Shown here: in pieces, positions 57,302 to 64,000 of the stretch | Layout of the letters: the number at the start of each line of letters is the position of its first letter | Position numbering within the stretch: position 1 is the first letter of the stretch | From: Caulobacter segnis | GTDB taxonomy: Bacteria > Pseudomonadota > Alphaproteobacteria > Caulobacterales > Caulobacteraceae | Reading direction: 5' to 3' | NCBI RefSeq assembly: GCF_023935105.1 | Contig: NZ_CP096040.1 | Coordinates: forward strand, 1,488,001 to 1,552,000 | Length of the DNA: 64,000 bases | Notes under the pieces: generated by a model | What the model was told of the DNA's origin: nothing | Database searches by the model: none | What the model saw: the letters and a program-made list of their open reading frames with translations, nothing else | Program-made: the position numbers and the translations under genes

Positions 57302-58834
57302 TCACAGCGGGATGTTGTCGTGTTTGCGCCAAGGGTTCGTCAGTTCCTTGCCCTTGAGGCTCTTGAGGCCCCGCACGATCCGGCGTCGGGTGCCGTGGGG
57401 CATGATGACGTCGTCGATGTAGCCGCGCTGGGCGGCGACGAAGGGGTTGGCGAAGCGGTCCTTGTACTCGGCCTCGCGGGCGGCGAGCGCTTCTGGGTCC
57501 TTGGCTTCCTGGCGGAAGATGATCTCCACCGCCCCCTTGGCCCCCATCACCGCGATCTCGGCCGTGGGCCAGGCATAGTTGAGGTCGCCGCGCAGGTGCT
57601 TGGAACTCATCACGTCATAGGCCCCGCCATAGGCCTTGCGGGTGATGACGGTGATCTTCGGGACCGTGGCCTCAGCATAGGCGAACAAGAGCTTGGCGCC
57701 GTGCTTGATCAGCCCGCCGTACTCCTGCTTGGTCCCCGGCATGAAGCCCGGCACGTCGACGAAGGTCAGGATCGGGATGTTGAAGGCGTCGCAGAACCGC
57801 ACGAAGCGCGCGGCCTTGCGCGAGCTGTCGATGTCGAGCACGCCGGCCAGCACCTGGGGCTGGTTGGCCACCACCCCGACGGTCTCGCCGTCCATGCGGG
57901 CGAAGCCCACGACGATATTCTTGGCCCACTCGCTGGAGATCTCGAAGAAGTCGGCTTCGTCGACCACCTTCAGGATCAGCTCCTTCATGTCGTAGGGCTT
58001 GGTCGGGTCGGCCGGGATCAGGGTGTCGAGGCTGGCTTCCTCGCGATAGGCCTCGTCGAAGGTCTCGCGCTCGGGCGCGGCATCGCGGTTGGACGACGGC
58101 AGGAAGTCGACCAGGCGGCGCACCTGGGTCAGGGCTTCCAGGTCGTTCTCGAACGCGCCCTCGGCCACGCCCGACTTGGCCGCGTGGACCCGGGCCCCGC
58201 CCAGCTCCTCGGCGGTGACCACCTCGTTGGTCACCGTCCGGACCACGTCAGGCCCGGTGACGAACATGTAGCTGGTGTCCTTCACCATGAAGATGAAGTC
58301 GGTCATGGCGGGGCTGTAGACATCGCCGCCGGCGCAGGGGCCCATGATCACGCTGATCTGCGGGATCACCCCCGAGGCCATGACGTTCTCCAGGAAGATG
58401 TCGGCATAGCCGGCGAGCGAATCCACGCCCTCCTGGATGCGGGCCCCGCCGGCGTCGAACAGGCCGATGACCGGGGCCCCGACCTTCATGGCCTGGCGCT
58501 GGACCTTGATGATCTTCTGGGCGTGAGCGTTCGACAGGCTGCCGCCGAACACCGTGAAGTCCTTGGAGAAGACGTAGACCACCTTGCCGTTGATCGTGCC
58601 CCAGCCGGTGACCACCCCGTCGCCGGGGACCTTCTGAGCCTCCATGCCGAAGTCGGCGCAGCGGTGCTCGACGAACATGTCGAACTCCTCGAAGCTGCCT
58701 TCGTCCAGCAACAGATCGATCCGCTCGCGCGCCGTCAGCTTGCCCTTGGCGTGCTGAGCCTCGACCCGCTTGGCCCCGCCCCCCGCCTTGGCCTGCTCGC
58801 GGCGGCGATCCAGTTCCTCCAGAATGTGCTGCAC
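57302..58834 (-). CDS. pccB: Propionyl-CoA carboxylase, carboxyltransferase beta subunit
   Basis: A 510-residue carboxyltransferase: [21 protein letters not shown] at the start, [33 protein letters not shown], and the C-terminal [33 protein letters not shown] segment (seen in pieces) with [13 protein letters not shown]. These are family hallmarks of PccB. The GTG start at 58834 (VQHILEEL) is preferred to an ATG at 58873 because the latter would put the TTTTTTTGCAAGG regulatory motif inside the coding region and adds unconserved residues. First gene of the pccB-pccA-merR operon, divergent from the PccR-type gene. Confidence 0.94.
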   Translation of the reverse strand: MQHILEELDRRREQAKAGGGAKRVEAQHAKGKLTARERIDLLLDEGSFEEFDMFVEHRCADFGMEAQKVPGDGVVTGWGTINGKVVYVFSKDFTVFGGSLSNAHAQKIIKVQRQAMKVGAPVIGLFDAGGARIQEGVDSLAGYADIFLENVMASGVIPQISVIMGPCAGGDVYSPAMTDFIFMVKDTSYMFVTGPDVVRTVTNEVVTAEELGGARVHAAKSGVAEGAFENDLEALTQVRRLVDFLPSSNRDAAPERETFDEAYREEASLDTLIPADPTKPYDMKELILKVVDEADFFEISSEWAKNIVVGFARMDGETVGVVANQPQVLAGVLDIDSSRKAARFVRFCDAFNIPILTFVDVPGFMPGTKQEYGGLIKHGAKLLFAYAEATVPKITVITRKAYGGAYDVMSSKHLRGDLNYAWPTAEIAVMGAKGAVEIIFRQEAKDPEALAAREAEYKDRFANPFVAAQRGYIDDVIMPHGTRRRIVRGLKSLKGKELTNPWRKHDNIPL

Positions 58835-58844
58835 CGGTCGCGCC

Positions 58845-58985
58845 TTGCAAAAAAAGGTGGACTGCAACGCCATCCACGCATTGCAATTTGGCGAAGTTGG
58901 AAAAGTCGTCCAGACTAAACCTCATAGATTTCAGGCGTTGGCGGGGAGTCTGTGATGTCGATTTCTGCGAATTTGCAAAGTTGCG
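58845..58985. promoter_or_regulatory. Cluster of TTTGCAAA-like half-sites (PccR/ScfR-type operators)
   Basis: The divergent region holds TTGCAA at 58845-58850 and 58881-58886 and a full TTTGCAAA at 58972-58979, flanked by TGCGAA at an 8-base spacing on both sides. PccR of Rhodobacter is known to bind TTTGCAAA-type repeats at the pccB promoter. Sites abut both start codons. Confidence 0.6.
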
Positions 58986-58988
58986 AAG

Positions 58989-60396
58989 ATGCGTGAGAAG
59001 CTTTTCATCGGCCCCCGGCTGCGCGTCCTGCGCCAGGGGCGGGGCTGGACGTTGGAGGCCTGCGCCACGCGCCTGGGCCTGTCGCCGAGCTATCTGTCGC
59101 AGATCGAGGCCAACCAGCGGCCGGTGACCGCCCGGGTGCTGATCGACGCCATGCGGGTGTTCGAGGTCGATGCCGCGGCCCTGGACGCGGCTGACGACCA
59201 GCGGCTGATCGCCGACCTGCGCGAGGCCGTCGCCGACCCGGTCAGCGGCGGCGAGACGCCGGGCCTTTCGGAGATCAAGCAGGTGGTCAGCAACGCGCCG
59301 CACTTCGCCCGCGCCTATCTGGCGCTGCACCGCGCGCACCGGCGGCTGGATGAACGCCTGAAGCAGACCGAGGAGGCGGTGTCGCTGGACGAGCGCGGCG
59401 CCGCCAGCGCCCTGCTGCCGTATGAGGAGGTTCGCGACTTCTTCCACTACAAGGACAACTACATCCATGCGCTGGACGTCGCGGCCGAGGCCCTGGCCGA
59501 GGATCTGGGGCTGGCCGAGGGCGGCGGGGGAGGCGGCCCTTGAGCGGCAGCTGGCCGAGCGGCTGGGCGTGCGGGTCGAGCGCTCGCGTGAGCTGGACCT
59601 GTTGCGCCGCTTCGATCCCGAGACCCGGACCCTGGTGCTGGGGGCGGTGCAGCCGGCCGCGACCCGCGGCTTCCAGATGGCCTATCAGATCGTCGCCATG
59701 ACCCTGGCGCAGGTGGTCGAGGCCGAGCTGGAGGCTGCTTCGTTCCGCAGCGAGAGCGCCGCCCAGGTCTGCCGCACGGGCTTGCTCAACTACGCCGCCG
59801 GGGCGCTGCTCTTGCCCTATGGCCGCTTTCGCGAGACCGCGCGCCAGGTGCGCCACGACATCGAACAGCTGAGCCTGATCTTCCAGACCAGCCTGGAGCA
59901 GGTCTTCCATCGCCTGAGCACCCTGCAGCGGCCGGGCGCGCGGGGCGTGCCGTTCTATTTCGTGCGGCTGGACCGGGCCGGCAACATCACCAAGCGCCAC
60001 AGCGCCACGCGCTTCCACTTCGCGCGGTTCGGCGGAACCTGTCCGATGTGGAACGTCCACGACGCCTTCAGCCGCCCCGACGCCTGGATGGTGCAGCTGG
60101 CCGAAATGCCGGACGGGGTGCGCTATGTCTGCGTCGCCAAGGGGGTGGTGAAGTCTTCCGGAGCCTATCTGGAGGCCGATCGCCGCTATGCCCTGGGGCT
60201 GGGCTGCGAGGCGCAGTATGCCGACCAACTGGTCTATGCCGACGGGCTGGACCTGGCGGGACCGTCGGCGCCGATCGGCGTCAGCTGCCGGATCTGCGAG
60301 CGCGTGGACTGTTCCCAGCGCGCGTTCCCGCCGGTCGATCGCCGCTTCGAGGTGTTGGAGAACGACCGACGCTGGGTGCCGTTCGCGCTCAAATAG
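58989..60396 (+). CDS. pccR: PccR/ScfR-type XRE regulator (frameshifted in this sequence)
   Basis: About 468 residues once repaired. Residues 8-62 form an XRE helix-turn-helix (RLRVLRQGRGWTLEACATRLGLSPSYLSQIE seen in two pieces), then a linker, an IrrE/ImmA-like DUF955 region, and a C-terminal short-chain acyl-CoA regulator domain with cysteine motif SCRICERVDCSQRAFPP. The frame breaks in GGCGGGGGAGG at 59521-59532; removing one G joins the two parts. Such regulators activate pcc genes in response to propionyl-CoA. The ATG is nine bases from a TTTGCAAA site with no ribosome-binding site, so the message may be leaderless. Confidence 0.88.
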
Positions 60397-60505
60397 GCGG
60401 GTGGAAGAACCGGTGCGTCTCCGGCGCGAACGGGCAGGTCGCGCCGGAGACGCCGCGCAGGCCCGGCGGGGGCGCGCGAAGGTTGGCGACGTCAAAAGGG
60501 GAGGA

Positions 60506-60543
60506 AGACGTCACATGAAAATCCTATCCATTTGGTAGGATTT
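60506..60543 (+). other. Hairpin/palindrome with possible 7-codon leader ORF
   Basis: GGGGAGGAAG precedes ATG at 60515, which opens a seven-codon frame (MKILSIW, stop 60536-60538). The frame overlaps an inverted repeat AAATCCTATCC / GGTAGGATTT (60519-60543). It lies 120 bases upstream of the PPOX gene. The rest of 60397-60657 holds no gene I can support. Confidence 0.25.
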
Positions 60544-60657
60544 GGTCGAGGCAGATTTTCTGAGGGCGCGTGCAGGCGAGCGGGCCGATCGTCCCATCGT
60601 CATGTTGTAAATGATAATTAGTCGCATTAACTTGGGCTTCGCCAAGGAGCCCCGGCC

Positions 60658-61281
60658 ATGACCGCACCCAACTTCATCGACGACGCAACCGGATTGAGGA
60701 CGATCTACGCCCAGCCGGCCAAGCAGGTGCTGGAAAAAGCGTTCCCCAGGCTGGACCGACATGGTCGGCGGTTCCTGGAGCTGTCGCCGTTCTTCTGCAT
60801 CGGCTCGACCCGCCCCGACGGCATGGGCGACGTCAGCCCGCGGGGCGGGGAGGCCGGCTTTGTCCATGCCTTGAGCGACACCGAACTGGCGTTCCCCGAC
60901 CGGCCCGGCAACAACCGCCTCGACACATTGAGCAACATCGTGCGCGAGCCGGGCGTGGGCATGGTGTTCCTCATCCCCGGCGTCGAGGAGGTGCTACGGC
61001 TGAACGGCCTGGCGCGGATCACGACACGCGAGGACCTGATGGAGCGCTTCACGCACGCGAAGAAGCGGCCGCGCTCGGTGGTGTTGGTCGAGATCCGCGA
61101 GGTCTATTTCCACTGTTCGAAGGCGCTGCGTCGGTCTGACCTGTGGAACCCCGAAAAGCGGCTGCCCAAGGGCGCGTTCCCGACCCTGGGCCAGATCGCC
61201 AAGGACCAGTTCGCGCTGCCGATCCCGGCCAAGATGATCGACTTCGCGCTGGAGCAGGACGCCAGGACGAACCTGTACTGA
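60658..61281 (+). CDS. PPOX-type (pyridoxamine 5'-phosphate oxidase-like) FMN flavoprotein
   Basis: A 207-residue split-barrel protein of the MSMEG_1061-like PPOX class: RRFLELSPFFCIGSTRPDGMGDVSPRGG, FPDRPGNNRLDTLSNIVREPGVGMVFLIPG and LRLNGLARIT are the FMN/F420-binding barrel segments. The SPRGG and GNNRLD motifs are typical. Members are uncharacterised reductases or oxidases acting on small molecules. Preceded by AAGGAG seven or so bases before the ATG. No clear link to its neighbours; it is convergent with the glycosidase gene, 12 bases apart. Confidence 0.88.
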   Translation: MTAPNFIDDATGLRTIYAQPAKQVLEKAFPRLDRHGRRFLELSPFFCIGSTRPDGMGDVSPRGGEAGFVHALSDTELAFPDRPGNNRLDTLSNIVREPGVGMVFLIPGVEEVLRLNGLARITTREDLMERFTHAKKRPRSVVLVEIREVYFHCSKALRRSDLWNPEKRLPKGAFPTLGQIAKDQFALPIPAKMIDFALEQDARTNLY

Positions 61282-61293
61282 CCGCGTCGCCGG

Positions 61294-62784
61294 TCAGCGT
61301 CTCAGCACCAGGGTCGCCACCGCGCGCGGCGGCACGACCAGGCCGTCGAGCGGCTCGGCGCGATGGCGGATGTCGGTGACGGTCATCCGTCCCGACCATC
61401 CGCGCGGTGGCGTCAGGCGGCGGGGCGAGAGCCCACCGTTGACGTGGACCAACACCAGCTCCCGGCCCTCGGGCGACAGGGCCCCGGCCGTGTCGAGGTC
61501 GTCGACCGGGACCAGCCGATAGCCCGGGCGGATGAAGCGGCTGAACTGGGCTATCGCCCAGTACTTGCGGGTCACGTGGATCGCGTGGGGTCCCTGTGGC
61601 GGGGCGCGGAAGTCGACCTTGATCAGCCCCCAGTTCGAACCTGGCTTTCCATCGCGAGCGCTCAGCGTCTCCAGCGCCTGCCAGAACACCCAGGCCGACG
61701 GCTCCAGCCGCTTGAGGTCCAGCACCATGTGCTCGGCCAGGGCCAGGGCCGAGTTCATGCCCTCGAAGTCCTCCGGATCCTTGTCCAGCGGGGTGTCGTT
61801 CTCGGACATCCACAGGCGGATCCCCGCCGCGCGGGCGGCGTCGCGCACGCCGGTCTGGTTGACCACCCCATAGCTGTGGACGTTCAGCTGGCCGATCGCG
61901 GCGCGAACCTCGGCGGGGTAGGCGGCCCAGTCGGCCAGGAAGAGGTGCGAGTTGGTCTCGTCGGGCGCGCTGACCACCGTCGCCAGGCCTCGCGCCTTCA
62001 GCGCGGCGTGGGTAGCCAGGATCATCGCGCCCTGGCGCGCCGGGCTCCAGTGTGCGCCCTCCTGGGTATTGGCCGCGCGCCAGTAGTCGGTATTGGGTTC
62101 GTTGACCGGCGACAGGGTGCGGAAGACGACGCCGTGCCTGTGCTGGAGCTCGTCGACGACCCGCGCCAGATAGGCGGCGAACGGACCCTCCTGCCCGGGG
62201 CGCAGATTGTCGTCCGCGCCGTTCTCGGCCCCGGACACCTTGCCGCTGACCGTCATGAACCAGGGTGGAGAGTTAGAGAACGCCTCGAGGATCGGGGCGC
62301 GCACGCGGGCCTTGATGGCGTCCAGCCACCAGCGTTGATTGGCGTCGGCCGACCAGTCCCACATCGCCTCTTGGTCCGGCGTCCACCAGTCGGTCCCGGT
62401 CGTTCCTCGCGGCTGGCGCCAGAAGCCGGGGATCGCCGCGCCAGGGCGCAGATAGGGCTCCACATCCGGACGGTCGCCGCCGCCGATGTTGTAGCGGGCG
62501 ATGGTCCAGCCCAGGCCCCGCGGACCATAGAGCAGGTCGGCCAGGCGCTCGCGCTCGGCGTCGGGCCAGCCGCCGGTGACATGAGCGAACCAGGCCAGGG
62601 CCGTGCCCCAGCCCTCGAACACCGTCGAGGCGCGCGAGAGGTCCGGACGCGGGGCGATCGACACGGCCGGTTCCTCGGCATGGACGAGGGCGGGAGCGGC
62701 CGCCCAGCCCGCGATGGCGGCCAGCAGGGCGCGTCGGGACGGCGCGATAGCGAGGGCGGGTTTGGTCACGCGGTCATGCTGCAT
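61294..62784 (-). CDS. GH30-like endo-beta-1,6-galactanase, exported
   Basis: A 496-residue glycoside hydrolase. The N-terminus has a twin-arginine-like signal (SRRALLAAIAGWAAAPALVHA). GWGTALAWFAHVTGG, ARYNIGGGD, SNSPPWFMTVSG, SPVNEPN (acid/base Glu) and RLWMSEND (nucleophile Glu) match the GH30 endo-beta-1,6-galactanase group. It would cut beta-1,6-galactan side chains of arabinogalactan proteins or pectins in the periplasm. It is divergent from a TonB receptor whose promoter has the same TGTCNGACA palindrome, suggesting joint use of a galactan. Confidence 0.88.
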   Translation of the reverse strand: MQHDRVTKPALAIAPSRRALLAAIAGWAAAPALVHAEEPAVSIAPRPDLSRASTVFEGWGTALAWFAHVTGGWPDAERERLADLLYGPRGLGWTIARYNIGGGDRPDVEPYLRPGAAIPGFWRQPRGTTGTDWWTPDQEAMWDWSADANQRWWLDAIKARVRAPILEAFSNSPPWFMTVSGKVSGAENGADDNLRPGQEGPFAAYLARVVDELQHRHGVVFRTLSPVNEPNTDYWRAANTQEGAHWSPARQGAMILATHAALKARGLATVVSAPDETNSHLFLADWAAYPAEVRAAIGQLNVHSYGVVNQTGVRDAARAAGIRLWMSENDTPLDKDPEDFEGMNSALALAEHMVLDLKRLEPSAWVFWQALETLSARDGKPGSNWGLIKVDFRAPPQGPHAIHVTRKYWAIAQFSRFIRPGYRLVPVDDLDTAGALSPEGRELVLVHVNGGLSPRRLTPPRGWSGRMTVTDIRHRAEPLDGLVVPPRAVATLVLRR

Positions 62785-62800
62785 CTCTTATCGCCCATAA

Positions 62801-62811
62801 TTGTCTGACAA
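62801..62811. promoter_or_regulatory. TTGTCTGACAA palindrome before GH30 gene
   Basis: A perfect 5-bp inverted repeat around one base, 17 bases upstream of the GH30 ATG. It shares TGTCNGACA with 63062-63072. The shape suits a GntR/FCD- or LacI-type repressor, but none is encoded in the window. Confidence 0.5.
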
Positions 62812-63061
62812 CGTGTCTCAGCGCCGAAGTAAATTTGGCTTGATTTACGGCCTCTGTCGTCGGTTCGCCGCCCTCCGGATCGCGTTGGGCTATTCGCCTA
62901 AAGCGGGAATTTCACCGTTGGAAACGGCGATTTAGCCGATTTTCTCCACACCCTGGACTCACCTTTCTCCGGTCCTGAACCTGTGGTCGAGCTTGGCTCG
63001 CCCGCGACCAATCTCGTAGCGTCTCGAGAAATCATACTTGTACGATAAATGGTAGCGTAAT

Positions 63062-63072
63062 ATGTCAGACAT
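63062..63072. promoter_or_regulatory. ATGTCAGACAT palindrome before TonB receptor
   Basis: A perfect 5-bp inverted repeat around one base, 58 bases upstream of the receptor ATG, matching the core of 62801-62811. It suggests that glycosidase and receptor share a regulator. Confidence 0.5.
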
Positions 63073-63130
63073 GAAATCGCGTTCCAAAGCAAAGCGTGTC
63101 CGAAAAAAGCATAACGCTAGGAGGAAGCTC

Positions 63131-64000
63131 ATGAGAGCCGTGCAGGTGGGATTGATGGTGGGCGCGTCGGTCTTGGCGCTGGGCTTGGCCGCGCCGGCCG
63201 GAGCCCAGACGGCGGGGGGCGCCCAGAACGACACGGCGGTTTCGGAAGTGGTGGTCACGGGCGTGCGCGAGAGCCTGCGCTCGGCCCAGGCGATCAAGCG
63301 CAGCGCCGACCAGATCGTCGACTCGGTCCAGGCCCAGGACATCGGCAAGCTGCCGGACGCCAACACCACCGAGGCTCTACAGCGCATCACCGGCGTGCAG
63401 ATCCAGCGCCGCTACGGCGAAGGCGCCACCGATTTCGATCACCGCACCCAGCCGGCCGTCACCGTGCGCGGCCTGACCCAGGTGCAGAACTTCCTCGACG
63501 GCCGCGCCGTCTATTCGGCCTCGGGCGGCCGGGCGTTCGACCTCGAGGGCGTGCCGCCGGAGCTGCTGTCGGGCATCGACGTCTACAAGAATGCGCCGGC
63601 CAACATCATCGAGGGCGGGGTCGGCGGCGCGGTGAACCTGCGGACGCGCAAGCCCTTCGACTCGGCCGGCCGCGTGCTCAGCGCCACCGTGCGCGGCAAC
63701 TACTACGATCGCGTCGGCAAGGACGGCGGCTCGATCTCGGGCCTCTACAGCAATCGCTGGGACACCTCGGCCGGCGAGATGGGCTTCCTGATCAACGCGG
63801 TGCTCAGCAAGAGCCACTATCGGCAGGACGGCCTGCTGGCGGGACCATTCGACACCGTGCCGGCCGGTTCGATCGCCAACGCGCCGGCGAACGCCCAGGT
63901 CCCCTACGGCTTCGAGATCTACGACGACACCGGCGATCGCAAGCGCCTGGGCATCGCCACGGCGTTCCAGTGGAAGCCCAGTGACGACCTGCTGCTGACA
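63131..64000 (+). CDS. TonB-dependent outer-membrane receptor, N-terminal part (runs off window)
   Basis: The first 290 codons are visible and remain open to the window end. Signal peptide (about 1-25, ending PAGAQ), TonB box-like VSEVVVTGVRESLRSAQ, plug with DIGKLPDANTTEALQRITGVQIQRR and VTVRGLTQVQNFLDGR, then YKNAPANIIEGGVGGAVNLRTRKPF and the first barrel strands. The DIGKLPD / ALQRITGVQI subtype is common in Caulobacter and Xanthomonas receptors linked to glycan use. The divergent GH30 galactanase supports a galacto-oligosaccharide ligand. GAGGAAG precedes the ATG. Confidence 0.92.
   Translation, partial: MRAVQVGLMVGASVLALGLAAPAGAQTAGGAQNDTAVSEVVVTGVRESLRSAQAIKRSADQIVDSVQAQDIGKLPDANTTEALQRITGVQIQRRYGEGATDFDHRTQPAVTVRGLTQVQNFLDGRAVYSASGGRAFDLEGVPPELLSGIDVYKNAPANIIEGGVGGAVNLRTRKPFDSAGRVLSATVRGNYYDRVGKDGGSISGLYSNRWDTSAGEMGFLINAVLSKSHYRQDGLLAGPFDTVPAGSIANAPANAQVPYGFEIYDDTGDRKRLGIATAFQWKPSDDLLLT

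Larger units (their letters stand above)
62785..63130. other. 346-base divergent intergenic region
   Basis: Non-coding region between the GH30 gene and the TonB receptor gene. Apart from the two TGTCNGACA palindromes (entered separately) it has a small inverted repeat CCGTT-GGA-AACGG (62915-62927). Short open frames crossing it lack ribosome-binding sites and conserved motifs. GAGGAAG at 63121 is the receptor's ribosome-binding site. Confidence 0.7.

Overview
The window is about 66-68 percent GC and densely coded, with many ATGA/GTGA/TGATG gene overlaps. It carries three TonB-dependent receptors, Tat/Sec-exported sugar enzymes and alphaproteobacterial-type regulators. Together these suggest a Caulobacteraceae-like alphaproteobacterium (Caulobacter or a close relative) living on plant-derived material. 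The species assignment is an inference from gene content and style; no rRNA, tRNA, CRISPR array, insertion sequence or replication origin was seen.

Region 1 (1-17.4 kb) is a sugar-uptake and catabolism locus. It contains two Sde182-like secreted proteins with a nucleoside-hydrolase fold (one cut by the window edge), a second-copy-type triosephosphate isomerase, an exported carboxylesterase, a TonB-dependent receptor, an FGGY kinase and a split transketolase. It also contains a DUF2291 lipoprotein, a ribose-type ABC importer, a DeoR regulator and a TIM-barrel sugar isomerase. Isomerase + FGGY kinase + two-subunit transketolase + TPI matches the transketolase route for D-apiose, although another pentose or branched sugar is possible. 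A shared GAAAATAAACG-type element lies in the divergent promoter regions.

Region 2 (17.4-26.9 kb) is an unusual pair of divergent operons. Leftward: a small membrane protein, an animal-type haem peroxidase, a large lipoprotein and a matrixin-like metalloprotease. Rightward: a TIR-TM-coiled coil-TPR protein, a low-GC orphan and a TPR-SLOG-like protein with what looks like a degenerate nucleotide-cyclase domain. A Crp/Fnr regulator is convergent with the last gene. No described system with this composition is known to me; it is the best candidate here for something new.

Region 3 (27-52.4 kb, continuing through 54.8 kb) is a large catabolic supercluster. It has two TetR regulators and a DUF35/thiolase-like pair resembling ChsH2/Ltp2. 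Oxidative functions are a CYP101 (P450cam)-like P450 with its own 2Fe-2S ferredoxin and FAD reductase, a Rieske oxygenase, a GMC oxidoreductase and an aldehyde dehydrogenase. CoA chemistry is covered by a CoA ligase, a tandem CaiB CoA-transferase, three acyl-CoA dehydrogenases, thiolases, SDRs and a crotonase. An APH-type kinase sits beside an ACAD10/11-like dehydrogenase, a pair that suggests 4-hydroxyacyl-CoA processing. The likely substrate is a terpenoid or other alicyclic plant compound taken up by the TonB receptor at 36.4 kb. A palindrome CTAA-N5-TTAG occurs before four operons of this cluster and a second palindrome related to TTTAATCGATCGACTAAA before two, suggesting a shared regulon.

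Region 4 (54.8-60.4 kb) holds propionyl-CoA carboxylase (alpha, beta), a MerR regulator and a divergent PccR/ScfR-type regulator with TTTGCAAA-like sites between them; it would consume propionyl-CoA made by region 3. Region 5 (60.6-64 kb) holds a PPOX-type flavoprotein, a GH30 endo-beta-1,6-galactanase-like enzyme and the start of a third TonB receptor; the last two share TGTCNGACA palindromes. Five otherwise intact genes carry single-base frameshifts, mostly in short G/C runs, so sequence errors are a real possibility.
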